Program-made: the position numbers and the translations under genes
Source of the DNA: JACQSU01 sp964359785
Lineage (GTDB): Archaea > Nanobdellota > Nanobdellia > Woesearchaeales > JAGWAF01
Length of the DNA stretch: 20,547 bases
Assembly (NCBI GenBank): GCA_964359785.1
Contig: CAYHWL010000011.1
Coordinates: forward strand, 1 to 20,547
Direction: 5' to 3'
The notes under the pieces: generated by a model
What the model was told of the DNA's origin: nothing
The model's database searches: none
Seen by the model: only the letters and a program-made list of their open reading frames with translations
Shown here: piece by piece, positions 6,937 to 14,098 of the stretch
Layout of the letters: each line of letters begins with the position of its first letter
How positions within the stretch are numbered: the stretch's first letter is position 1

Positions 6937-8289
6937 TTGGATGAGCCACTGCCAAAACGAAAGCTTCTCTTCTTTGATAATCTCGCTAGTCTCTTCCCAG
7001 GTGAATCTCGGAATTTGGGTCTTGGCGCTCAAAACCACCTCATCGCCAGGATTTTTTACTTGGCCTGGCTCAGACCTTAACTCCATCGAAAAATTCCTCT
7101 CACCATAGAAAAGCAGAGGATAAGTCATGATAGAGTCCTGTGGCTGAACCTCTTCAAGTGACACAGTGAAATTCATATGGACAGACTGGAACGGCCGCAA
7201 GACAACAGTCTGATTGTTTGGGCCCTTGATCAATAGCCCTTCTGTATCTGCGAGGAAGACTGTCGAAGTCTCATAACCTCCTTGAAGGTTCATCATGACC
7301 ACATCCAAGACCTCATCCTTGCCAAAAACCAAAGTGTCCTGTGACAACCTGACATCAAGCCCTACCCTTGGAAGCCTATCTTGGCCCACTTCGAGGACAT
7401 CAACACCAAAATCAAGGGGGGAAATTGACACATTGACACCTTGGCCGGTCCATTCAAGATGCAAAGCCGGAGTCCCACTATCGGCGGATTCCCTCAACTT
7501 GATATGAGACACGTCGACCCATCCATACTGGCCAAAGGTAGGATCGAAAGGGATCCAGCCAATATTTGGGAAATATACTTCTGCCCAACCATGAGGCTGC
7601 CAAGGGTCCACAAAAATCTCGTTGTCAGTATACGCCAATCCTGCCACAAACCTAGCAGGGATGCCTGCGCTGCGACATAACGCGATGAAAAGATTAGAGA
7701 TATCATCACAGACTCCATCCCTTGAAAGGAGGATTCCGCTCGCGAGGTCTTTGGATCTCTTATTGATACTCGTTAAGTCATATCTGACTGTGTCATGCGC
7801 GAACTGCGCGAAACGTTGAACCACAAAATAGAGGTCATCTTGATCAGTAAAGAGGGTTCTCGCCCGCGTGAGGATCAGAGGATTTGCGCTATCGGCAAGG
7901 GCGCTTGGCTTTGTGTAGACAAGAATATCTGAAGGCAAGGCGATGGTGTCTATCGGAAAGACCACTTTGCTTGTGACTTGGGGAGACGCGGCCATACGCA
8001 CCGTGCCATCCACCACAATCGGAGTTGACTGTCTTGGATGCATAATAAAATCAAGAGAGTCCTTGCCAAACGACCCTTTGGGCTCAGAAGAAATGGCAAT
8101 GATCTTCTGCGGCCCATAGCTTATCGGGCGGACAAAAAGAGCAAGAGAGACATTGCTTAGGATATCACCTGGAGACAGATGGATATCTAGTGTGGTGTTA
8201 ATGACCACATCTGCCAATAGAGACTCGGCCCTTTGATAGTCTGCACCTGCCGACGCCACAAGTATGAGGAACAAAATCAAGTATCTCAT
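6907..8289 (-). CDS. secreted transglutaminase-like protein
   Basis: This is a 460-residue exported protein. A signal sequence (MRYLILFLILVASAGA) is followed by a beta-rich N-terminal region and a transglutaminase-like (papain-fold) domain at about 145-260. The catalytic Cys lies in SRDGVCDDISNLFIALCRS (Cys194), His in QPHGWAEVYF (His233) and Asp in GWIPFDPTFGQ (Asp249). A C-terminal beta-sandwich-like region and a Trp/Phe-containing amphipathic tail (SFWQWLIQSINSLF) follow. The archaeal family may act as a protease, peptidase or crosslinking enzyme on surface proteins; the substrate is unknown. An in-frame ATG at 8301 exists, but the TATA element at 8311-8320 is 26 nt from 8289 and only 14 nt from 8301. 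Confidence 0.85.
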   Translation of the reverse strand: MRYLILFLILVASAGADYQRAESLLADVVINTTLDIHLSPGDILSNVSLALFVRPISYGPQKIIAISSEPKGSFGKDSLDFIMHPRQSTPIVVDGTVRMAASPQVTSKVVFPIDTIALPSDILVYTKPSALADSANPLILTRARTLFTDQDDLYFVVQRFAQFAHDTVRYDLTSINKRSKDLASGILLSRDGVCDDISNLFIALCRSAGIPARFVAGLAYTDNEIFVDPWQPHGWAEVYFPNIGWIPFDPTFGQYGWVDVSHIKLRESADSGTPALHLEWTGQGVNVSISPLDFGVDVLEVGQDRLPRVGLDVRLSQDTLVFGKDEVLDVVMMNLQGGYETSTVFLADTEGLLIKGPNNQTVVLRPFQSVHMNFTVSLEEVQPQDSIMTYPLLFYGERNFSMELRSEPGQVKNPGDEVVLSAKTQIPRFTWEETSEIIKEEKLSFWQWLIQSINSLFRGL

Positions 8290-8348
8290 CAGACGATGCA
8301 TCCTGAAGGGTTATTAAGAGTTATGCAACAATGGTCTTCCAATACATT

Positions 8349-8356
8349 TTTATAAG
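8349..8356 (+). promoter_or_regulatory. TATA box of tRNA-Ser
   Basis: TTTATAAG is centred about 29 nt upstream of the tRNA 5' end. Confidence 0.55.
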
Positions 8357-8380
8357 ACTTACAAATCATCGACGTATATT

Positions 8381-8464
8381 GCTGGGGTCGCATAACCTGG
8401 TAGTGCGCCAGCCTGCTAAGCTGGTTCCCTTCGGGGTTTCCGAGTTCAAATCTCGGCTCCAGCG
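8381..8464 (+). tRNA. tRNA-Ser (anticodon GCT)
   Basis: This is a type II tRNA of 84 nt. Acceptor GCTGGGG pairs with CTCCAGC and the discriminator is G. The anticodon stem CCAGC/GCTGG encloses CTGCTAA, giving anticodon GCT, which reads AGC/AGU. A long variable arm (GGTTCCCTTCGGGGTTT region) is as expected for serine. The T-arm is CCGAG-TTCAAAT-CTCGG. A T-rich tract follows as a likely terminator. Confidence 0.96.
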
Positions 8465-8479
8465 CTTTTTCTTTTCTTA
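8465..8479 (+). terminator. T-rich terminator after tRNA-Ser
   Basis: CGCTTTTTCTTTTCT directly follows the tRNA. Archaeal RNA polymerase terminates at such T tracts. Confidence 0.45.
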
Positions 8480-8499
8480 TGGACCGCACCTAGCAAAAA

Positions 8500-8507
8500 T
8501 ATATAAA
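8500..8507 (+). promoter_or_regulatory. TATA box of the Cys-rich lipoprotein gene
   Basis: TATATAAA, preceded by a run of A (BRE-like), is centred 27 nt before the ATG at 8531. Confidence 0.65.
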
Positions 8508-8530
8508 CCACAAATGGCCCACCAAAGCAC

Positions 8531-9016
8531 ATGAGAATCGAGACAATCATCATCATAACACTGATCGCAATGATGCTCGTGCTTACCGGCTGCGCAAGAT
8601 CAAACGCACTCACCGGCAATGGTTCAGCAGAAACTGAAGACATAGAAGCAGACACTATAGGGGACAGTGCAACCTATACCCCTGAAACACCTGTTGATAC
8701 CACCACAGAAGAGCCAATACCAGAAGTATTCACCAATGTGACAGAAGCACCAGTCTACTCCGATGTGGCAAACACCTGCAAAGAAGACAACAAAGGAGTA
8801 GTCCGAGTCTTTGACTCTACCGGAACCAAGAAAGTGTACAGGAACACATGCGCATCAGGACTGCTCACCAAACACAACTGCGTCAACAACACGCTTGTGG
8901 TGCAAAACACACGCTGCCCCATCGGATGCAAGACGACACCATATGGCGCAGTGTGCTTGGATGCGCCATTACCGGTGCATAAACCAGTCACTGGACCACC
9001 GCCTACCTCTGATTGA
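8531..9016 (+). CDS. cysteine-rich surface lipoprotein
   Basis: The 161-residue product has a lipoprotein signal (MRIETIIIITLIAMMLVLTGC, lipobox LTGC with Cys21). An acidic Thr/Glu/Pro-rich linker (about 25-80) follows, then a compact six-cysteine domain (about 84-145: NTCKED...NTCASG...HNCVNN...TRCPIGCKTTPYGAVCLD). The CP.GC...G.C ending resembles a small repeat domain often seen in secreted DPANN and other archaeal proteins; function unknown. It would be displayed on the cell surface with disulfides. The C-terminus is Pro/Thr-rich. A TATA box 27 nt upstream supports a leaderless monocistronic gene. Confidence 0.8.
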   Translation: MRIETIIIITLIAMMLVLTGCARSNALTGNGSAETEDIEADTIGDSATYTPETPVDTTTEEPIPEVFTNVTEAPVYSDVANTCKEDNKGVVRVFDSTGTKKVYRNTCASGLLTKHNCVNNTLVVQNTRCPIGCKTTPYGAVCLDAPLPVHKPVTGPPPTSD

Positions 9017-9060
9017 ATATTTTTTATTTTATTATCTTGGTGCGAAAGAAAAAGAACAGC

Positions 9061-9819
9061 TCATCTGAATGAGTCTAGGACTTCCTCCTCCATGAAATGC
9101 ATCTTGGCTGGAAAGATAAGACAATAAGGGGGCTTTCCAAAATCTTGGGTCTCAAGCTCGCTCACTTGGCCAGATCTTATGATTGTGTCAGGACAACCGA
9201 GCCTCGCGCAGACAACAATCTCTGATTTGGGGAGGAGAAGGACCTTGTGCTTGCGAGATTCCATAGTCTTTAGCTGGAGGATCGCCTCCCTGACTGTGAG
9301 GAACCTCTCGCCCTTGGGGTCAAGATCAAGAAGCATCAAAGTGTGGAAACCTTGGGAAAGATTCTGTTCTAGGACTTCATAGGGAGTGTCTATCTGACAG
9401 TCTTTTTGAGGGAACGGGATGCTCGCAGTCTTGCCAAACTTGTAGAGAGAAAGACCTGTGATACCAATAGCTGTGAGGACGCTTGCGTTATGGATGACAT
9501 AGACTTGGACACCTGCTTTTTTGGCTCTTGAATAGAGATCAGAATGGGTCGTGGCAGAGAAGACATCGCCCACAATCAAGAAGGCTACATCCTTCGACTT
9601 CGCTTTTTCAACGATCTTATCGCCATCCTTCTCTACAGTGTCCCTTGCCGCTAGGACGAGCTTCTTTTGGTAGAATGACTCCAAAGTGGAGACTGGAACC
9701 TGCAAGATGTTTGTGTAATACTCTATATAGACTTCATCCGCCGCCTTGACCGCCTCAATACCCCTAATAGAGATATCTTTCTCGTCGCAAAGGCCGATGC
9801 CTATCAAATAGAGCGCCAT
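9061..9819 (-). CDS. dph5: diphthine synthase
   Basis: The 252-residue product is the SAM-dependent methyltransferase of diphthamide synthesis. It methylates the 3-amino-3-carboxypropyl group placed on a histidine of elongation factor 2. The N-terminus MALYLIGIGLCDEKDISIRG is the Dph5/tetrapyrrole methylase signature. AADEVYIEYYTNIL, VAFLIVGDVFSATTHSDL and VYVIHNASVLTAIGITGLSLYKFG are characteristic family blocks, and length is normal. A minus-strand TATA box (9841-9850) lies 27 nt upstream. The partner gene dph2, which performs the first step, is present in this window only as a fragment at 17589. Confidence 0.95.
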   Translation of the reverse strand: MALYLIGIGLCDEKDISIRGIEAVKAADEVYIEYYTNILQVPVSTLESFYQKKLVLAARDTVEKDGDKIVEKAKSKDVAFLIVGDVFSATTHSDLYSRAKKAGVQVYVIHNASVLTAIGITGLSLYKFGKTASIPFPQKDCQIDTPYEVLEQNLSQGFHTLMLLDLDPKGERFLTVREAILQLKTMESRKHKVLLLPKSEIVVCARLGCPDTIIRSGQVSELETQDFGKPPYCLIFPAKMHFMEEEVLDSFR

Positions 9820-9840
9820 AAAGAAGCTAAGAATGGGATG

Positions 9841-9850
9841 TTAATAAAAT
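9841..9850 (-). promoter_or_regulatory. TATA box of dph5
   Basis: ATTTTATTAA on the minus strand is centred about 27 nt before the ATG at 9819, so dph5 is not simply cotranscribed with ftsZ. Confidence 0.6.
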
Positions 9851-9880
9851 TGTGTGAAGATTTGGGCCAAGAAACAGGTG

Positions 9881-9919
9881 AAAAAGAAAAAATAGGGGGT
9901 GGGTTTCCCCACACCCCCC
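9881..9919 (-). terminator. GC-rich hairpin plus T tract between ftsZ and dph5
   Basis: On the minus strand a G-run/C-run stem with the core GTGGG-GAAA-CCCAC (GNRA-type loop) is followed at once by TATTTTTTCTTTTT. This looks like a bacterial intrinsic terminator, although archaea need only the T tract. It ends either the ftsZ transcript or a small RNA. Confidence 0.5.
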
Positions 9920-9967
9920 GCGTCTGCCTTCATCAGATACATTGGGGGTGGTAACAAGATGAAGGCA
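9881..9967 (-). ncRNA. candidate small structured RNA between ftsZ and dph5
   Basis: The 203-nt gap between ftsZ and dph5 holds two consecutive hairpins on the minus strand. The first is a perfect 10-bp stem TGCCTTCATC (9967-9958) / GATGAAGGCA (9934-9925); the second is the GC-rich GAAA-loop hairpin followed by a T tract. A run CCACCCCC in the first loop could compete for the G-run of the second. A TATA-like TTTTAAGG lies at 9978-9985, but the expected start (about 9955) would cut off the 5' arm of hairpin 1. It may therefore be the structured 3' end of ftsZ mRNA instead of an independent RNA. No known RNA family is recognised. Confidence 0.3.
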
Positions 9968-10022
9968 AGAAAACGCACCTTAAAAGACCAAAGGGGTGAC
10001 AATAACTTGCGCTGCCAAAAGT

Positions 10023-11114
10023 TTAGTGGATAATCTCTATGCCGAGCTCCTCACTAATCTCTTGGAAACGTCCCTGTGCCTCTGCACGAGCACGATTAGG
10101 CAACGATCCACGAGCGCCTTCACGACCCAAGATCCATGGAGAGTGCACACCTGTGATTATGGTCATCACTGTGAGCTTACCTTTCATCTCCTCTTGGACA
10201 CGGGCTCCCCAGATGACATTCGCGTCTTCATCCAATGACTCGGTGACAATCTCACCGACACGCTGGATCTCATCTAGGGTCATATCCGGACCACCACAAA
10301 CGTGGATAAGAGCGCCGGTCGCGCCTTCATAATTGATCTCTAGAAGTGGGTTAGACAACGCACCACGGCAAGCCTCCTCGACACGATTGTTCGTGTCTGA
10401 AGAGCCGACACCAATAACAGCGACTCCGCCGTTCTTCATGATGGCCTTGACATCTGCATAGTCCAGATTGACAAGCGATGGCACAGCGATAGTCTCCACG
10501 ATACCCTTGATCATGGTCGAGACAAGCTCGTTTGCCACAGCGAAAGCCTGCTGGATAGGCAAGTTACCTGCGATCTGCACCAGACGGTTGTTGTCGATGA
10601 CAATAACTGTGTCCGCGACTTCCCTCAACTGCCTTAGTCCGTGCTCGGCCTTATCGACACGCGCACGTTCTATATTGAATGGCATCGTGACAGTGCCTAT
10701 CACTATCGCGCCAGAATCCCTTGCGACCTGAGCGATAACATGGGCTGAACCAGTCCCGGTCCCTCCGCCCATACCAGCACATACGAATACCATGTCAGCA
10801 TCTTTGAGTGACATCTTAAGTTCGTTCATAGACTCTTGGGCCGCTTCAGCTCCTTTCTCTGGGAATCCCCCACAGCCAAGACCACGCGTGACCCCCTTAC
10901 CAATGAGGAACTTCTTGTCAGCCTCACTGATCTTGAGATGCTGCTGGTCTGTGTTGCAAGCCAAAATCTCAGCGCCCTTGATGCCTTTCTTGAAAAGCCA
11001 AGAAACCATGTTGTTGCCGGCTCCACCAGAACCGATAACCTTTATGTTGGCCTGGCCAACATTCAACTCTTTCGCATCTTCGGTATTTCCCTTCCTCTCC
11101 ACTATAAATTCCAT
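10023..11114 (-). CDS. ftsZ: cell-division GTPase FtsZ
   Basis: The 363-residue tubulin homologue polymerises into the division ring. The N-terminal nucleotide-binding block is IKVIGSGGAGNNMVSW, the tubulin signature is AGMGGGTGTGSAHV, the T7/synergy loop is NLDYADVKAIM, and GVGSSDTNNRVEEA is the usual subdomain boundary. The C-terminal tail is short (about 40 residues, Arg/Glu-rich). Translation starts at 11114 after a strong G-rich Shine-Dalgarno (GGGGGGA, 6 nt spacing). The reading frame extends to 11204 but the extension is Lys/Arg/Ile-rich leader. The TATA box is at 11209-11216, so unlike most genes here it has a leader of about 70 nt. Confidence 0.96.
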   Translation of the reverse strand: MEFIVERKGNTEDAKELNVGQANIKVIGSGGAGNNMVSWLFKKGIKGAEILACNTDQQHLKISEADKKFLIGKGVTRGLGCGGFPEKGAEAAQESMNELKMSLKDADMVFVCAGMGGGTGTGSAHVIAQVARDSGAIVIGTVTMPFNIERARVDKAEHGLRQLREVADTVIVIDNNRLVQIAGNLPIQQAFAVANELVSTMIKGIVETIAVPSLVNLDYADVKAIMKNGGVAVIGVGSSDTNNRVEEACRGALSNPLLEINYEGATGALIHVCGGPDMTLDEIQRVGEIVTESLDEDANVIWGARVQEEMKGKLTVMTIITGVHSPWILGREGARGSLPNRARAEAQGRFQEISEELGIEIIH

Positions 11115-11119
11115 GTTTA

Positions 11120-11126
11120 TCCCCCC
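11120..11126 (-). promoter_or_regulatory. Shine-Dalgarno of ftsZ
   Basis: GGGGGGA lies 5 nt before the ATG at 11114 on the minus strand. It can pair (with G-U) to the 16S 3' end and decides the start. Confidence 0.6.
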
Positions 11127-11208
11127 TTTTTTCAAGGTCCTCTTTGTTTTTTTGATCTTTTCGGATCGAATGATCGTGATTTTTATTATACTGTGGACTA
11201 CCAAAATG

Positions 11209-11216
11209 TTTATATA
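11209..11216 (-). promoter_or_regulatory. TATA box of ftsZ, overlapping the stop of a small upstream ORF
   Basis: TATATAAA on the minus strand is expected to initiate near 11186. Its TAA is also the stop codon (11212-11210) of the small ORF upstream. Confidence 0.6.
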
Positions 11217-11367
11217 TTGGCATATCCCTGTATTTCTTCAAGAAGTGTTCGTGCCTCACTTGCGCCAACAAGTGTTGTACCGTCCGACGCCAATCGGAAA
11301 GTGAAATTGACCACCCAAAAACTTGTCCGCCAAGACTCGTTTTGGAAATTTCTATTATTTTATTCAT
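11210..11367 (-). CDS. small ORF upstream of ftsZ, apparently frameshifted
   Basis: From ATG 11367 the frame begins MNKIIEISKTSLGGQVF. After a run of five T (11321-11317 on the minus strand) the coding signal moves to the -1 frame, which reads WVVNFTFRLASDG, then TTLVGASEARTLLEEI, and stops at TAA 11210. Joined, it would be a 52-residue protein. The second frame has a coding-like excess of G at codon position 1. Without a shift, the only ORF is 34 residues from GTG 11314. The cause may be a homopolymer sequencing error, a true frameshift or a programmed -1 shift. Not recognised. Confidence 0.4.
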
Positions 11368-11483
11368 TAAACACCTATTTAAACATATCTCCGATAAAAT
11401 GTATATCTTGGAGTAGATAAATAGTATCTCTCGACGGTGACGAAATCACGACCGTACTTTCTGAAGAGAAACACAACGAAAAA

Positions 11484-11588
11484 TCAGATAGTATTATCGC
11501 ATTTAGGACAGACTTTTTCCTCACGGAAAAGCCGGGTCTTGCACTTCTTGCAATAGACAAAAGAAGAAATCGAAGATGTGTCTGGCAT
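11484..11588 (-). CDS. 34-residue zinc-ribbon microprotein
   Basis: The sequence MPDTSSISSFVYCKKCKTRL continues with FREEKVCPKCDNTI. Two CxxC knuckles (Cys13/16 and Cys27/30) make a minimal zinc ribbon. The ATG lies 5 nt after the stop of the nitroreductase gene, with the Shine-Dalgarno GAGGTG placed in the nitroreductase 3' end, so the two form an operon. It is not a recognisable ribosomal or RNA-polymerase ribbon. A role as a partner of the nitroreductase is only suggested by linkage. Confidence 0.7.
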   Translation of the reverse strand: MPDTSSISSFVYCKKCKTRLFREEKVCPKCDNTI

Positions 11589-11593
11589 ATGGA

Positions 11594-12229
11594 TCACCTC
11601 TTGAGCTTCTCATGCGCCTTCTCAAAAAGTTTCATGCCCTTCTTGATCGCCTTGTCCACATGGAAAGAATAATGCTCCAAGACCCACGGGAAGTCCAATA
11701 GTCTTGCTCCAAAAGATTCTAAGAATACAACAGCGTCAATCTTATACTTCGCAGGCTCAATAGGCTTCTCATCAGCATAACCAATGGGCAAAACCGCCTG
11801 GATCCGATGAGATGGAGGAACATCAAGCAACGAGCCTAACTGATTCTCCTCAAAAGCGGAGACCCAACAGCTGGCAAGCCCAACCGCGTGAGCAGCAAGG
11901 AGCATATTTTGGACCGCCGCGGCAGCATTCTGCACCGAATAGACCTTCTCACCACGCTCACCATAATACAACTTAGTCTCATCAGAATCCGCGACCACAA
12001 CAATATGAATAGGAGCATCAGCCACCCAATGCTGCTCAAGACAAGCCTGCGCAATCCTCCTGCGCTTATCCTCGTCCACAACCAAGATGAAACGCCACGT
12101 CTGCAGATTACCAGCGCTAGGAGCCAGCCTACCCGCATCCAGAATCTCACCCACCTTGCTCATCTCAACTGGAACATCAGAGAATCTCCTCACTGAACGC
12201 CTAGTCCTGATACATTCGAGCGCATCCAT
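11594..12229 (-). CDS. nitroreductase-family FMN oxidoreductase
   Basis: The 211-residue product has the nitroreductase fold. The N-terminal FMN-phosphate-binding motif is RTRRSVRRFSD, then LAPSAGNLQTWRF, AAAAVQNMLLAAHAVGLASCWV (dimer/FMN core) and VLPIGYADEKP. It would bind FMN as a dimer and reduce a small substrate with NAD(P)H; the substrate is unknown. A TTG at 12235 is in frame, but the palindromic TATA CATTATATAATG (12250-12261) is 27 nt before ATG 12229. It is divergent from the DNA ligase gene and followed by the zinc-ribbon microprotein. The C-terminus carries an unusual Lys-rich helix (KAIKKGMKLFEKAHEKLKR). Confidence 0.92.
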   Translation of the reverse strand: MDALECIRTRRSVRRFSDVPVEMSKVGEILDAGRLAPSAGNLQTWRFILVVDEDKRRRIAQACLEQHWVADAPIHIVVVADSDETKLYYGERGEKVYSVQNAAAAVQNMLLAAHAVGLASCWVSAFEENQLGSLLDVPPSHRIQAVLPIGYADEKPIEPAKYKIDAVVFLESFGARLLDFPWVLEHYSFHVDKAIKKGMKLFEKAHEKLKR

Positions 12230-12249
12230 GTCCAAAATCAGAGTTAGGC

Positions 12250-12261
12250 ATTATATAATGG
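12250..12261 (-). promoter_or_regulatory. palindromic TATA box of the nitroreductase operon
   Basis: CATTATATAATG is a perfect 12-bp palindrome centred 27 nt before the nitroreductase ATG. Confidence 0.6.
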
Positions 12262-12276
12262 TTTTGCCGTAAAGCA

Positions 12277-12284
12277 TTAAATAT
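12277..12284 (+). promoter_or_regulatory. TATA box of the DNA ligase gene
   Basis: TTAAATAT is centred about 25 nt before the ATG at 12305. Confidence 0.55.
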
Positions 12285-12304
12285 GGCCCCAAATACCTGT
12301 CGAT

Positions 12305-14080
12305 ATGAAATACGCCCTACTCTGCGAATTCTATGATAGTGTAGGAAAAAATCCCAAGAGACTGGCAAAGACAAAAGCGCTCACTAACCTGCTTATCAAG
12401 ACTCCATCAGAAGACTTCCAGCAGGTAATCTATCTAGTGCAAGGGAACGTGTTCCCAGGCTACTCCAAAGAAAAAATAGGAGTAGCCGACAGACTAATAC
12501 TAAAAGCGCTTTCTCTGGCCACTGGAGCTAGCGAGATTGAACTTGAGAAATCATGGAAAACGACAGGAGACCTTGGGGAAGTAGCAAAGGTCACCATCAC
12601 AAAAAAACGACAAGCCACGCTTTTTAGCACGCCGCTACTTGTCGAAAAAGTATTCTCCAATATCCGAAAGCTTGTCGAAACAGAAGGGGAAGGATCAGTG
12701 GACCGCAAGATGCAGCTCATATCGGAGCTTCTCACCAGCGCTGCACCAACCGAAGCGAAGTACGTCACACGCACCGTGCTTGGAGATCTACGCGTCGGTG
12801 TAGGGGAAGGGATAATACGAGACGCCATAGTGTGGGCCTACTTGTGGAATGACATACCCTACAATGAAGAGAAAGGGACATTGGATCTTGACGAAGAAGG
12901 AAGGAAAAAATATGATACCTACTGCCTTCTTGTGCAGAGCGCATACGATATACTAAACGATTTCGCGGAAGTGGCACTGCGGCTAAAGACCACAGGGGCC
13001 GAATCAATCAAAGACGTCCCGGTAGTCGTAGGTAAACCGCTTAAGGTAATGCTATACCAAAAAGCCGTCGACTCCAAAGACGCGATCGCGACTGTCGGAC
13101 TTCCTTGCGCCTGCGAATACAAATATGACGGATTTCGACTTCAGATACACAAAGATGGAATGGTGGTCACACTATTCACACGAAGACTCGAGAACGTCAC
13201 CAACCAATTTCCAGACGTCGTAAAGGCAGTGCTAGACAATGTGTCGTGCACGCGGTGTATACTCGACGCCGAAGCAGTGGGATACGATGTCGTGACTGGA
13301 AAATATATCGCATTCCAAAACATCTCCCAAAGGATACGACGCAAGTACGATATACAGGAAATCGCCACAAAATTTCCAGTCGAAGTGAACGTATTTGATG
13401 TGCTTTTCATCGAGAGACAAGGGCTGCTCGGCACGGATTTCATCGAGCGACGCAAGATACTTGAGAAAATAGTGCCACGGGTCGCCAGAGTGATAATGCC
13501 TTCACAGATCAAGATGGCAGGAACCGAAGAAGAGATGATGGCATTCTACTCCAAATCACTAGCCGCAGGAAATGAAGGGATAATGGCCAAGAATCTCACT
13601 GCGCCATACAAACCAGGATCACGCGTAGGATATGGAGTGAAGCTCAAACCAGTGATGGAAGGGCTGGACCTAGTGATTGTCGGAGCCGAATGGGGGGAAG
13701 GGAAAAGAGCAGGATGGCTGACATCTTTTACCATAGCTTGCCAAGATGAGGAAGGAGACATACTTGAGATCGGAAAATTAGGGACTGGAATCAAAGAAAA
13801 GGAAGAGGAAGGAGTGAGTTTTGAAGAATTGACAAACAAGATCAAGCCGCTTATACTACGAGAAGACGGAAGGGAAGTTACTATAAAGCCAGAAATAGTC
13901 ATTGAAGTGCACTATGAAGAGATACAAAAAAGCCCCACCTACGCTAGCGGATACGCTCTACGGTTCCCACGATTTGTGCGAATAAGAGATGACAAACCAG
14001 TAGAAGAGATATCATCATTGCATCTTATCGACGCCTTGTATAACGCCCAGCGTGGACGGGACCAAAAGGGTAATAAGTGA
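12305..14080 (+). CDS. lig: ATP-dependent DNA ligase
   Basis: The 591-residue archaeal replicative ligase joins Okazaki fragments and repair nicks. The N-terminal DNA-binding domain (about 1-230) contains VRDAIVWAYLWND-type helices. Motif I is EYKYDGFRLQIH with the adenylated Lys273 (KYDGFR). The downstream nucleotidyltransferase motifs are TRRLENVTNQFPD (III), CILDAEAVGYD (IIIa) and NEGIMAKNL (IV). KLKPVMEGLDLVIVGAEWGEGKRAG (V region) leads into the OB-fold, ending with RFPRFVRIRDDKP. It is slightly longer than the common 555-565 residues, with an insertion near residues 185-205. The start has a TATA box 25 nt upstream. A CDP-alcohol phosphatidyltransferase follows at 18 nt. Confidence 0.97.
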   Translation: MKYALLCEFYDSVGKNPKRLAKTKALTNLLIKTPSEDFQQVIYLVQGNVFPGYSKEKIGVADRLILKALSLATGASEIELEKSWKTTGDLGEVAKVTITKKRQATLFSTPLLVEKVFSNIRKLVETEGEGSVDRKMQLISELLTSAAPTEAKYVTRTVLGDLRVGVGEGIIRDAIVWAYLWNDIPYNEEKGTLDLDEEGRKKYDTYCLLVQSAYDILNDFAEVALRLKTTGAESIKDVPVVVGKPLKVMLYQKAVDSKDAIATVGLPCACEYKYDGFRLQIHKDGMVVTLFTRRLENVTNQFPDVVKAVLDNVSCTRCILDAEAVGYDVVTGKYIAFQNISQRIRRKYDIQEIATKFPVEVNVFDVLFIERQGLLGTDFIERRKILEKIVPRVARVIMPSQIKMAGTEEEMMAFYSKSLAAGNEGIMAKNLTAPYKPGSRVGYGVKLKPVMEGLDLVIVGAEWGEGKRAGWLTSFTIACQDEEGDILEIGKLGTGIKEKEEEGVSFEELTNKIKPLILREDGREVTIKPEIVIEVHYEEIQKSPTYASGYALRFPRFVRIRDDKPVEEISSLHLIDALYNAQRGRDQKGNK

Positions 14081-14098
14081 CAAGGAGCTTGAAGACAT

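Noticed and set aside
10836..11420. Plus-strand open frame (194 codons) antisense to ftsZ
   Set aside because: Shadow of ftsZ and its leader; the translation lacks protein-like features.
12283..12337. Short leaderless uORF (MAPNTCRYEIRPTLRIL) symmetric to the nitroreductase about a palindromic TATA box
   Set aside because: The distance fits, but the peptide is only 17 residues, overlaps the ligase start in another frame, and the ligase has its own TATA box; likely chance.
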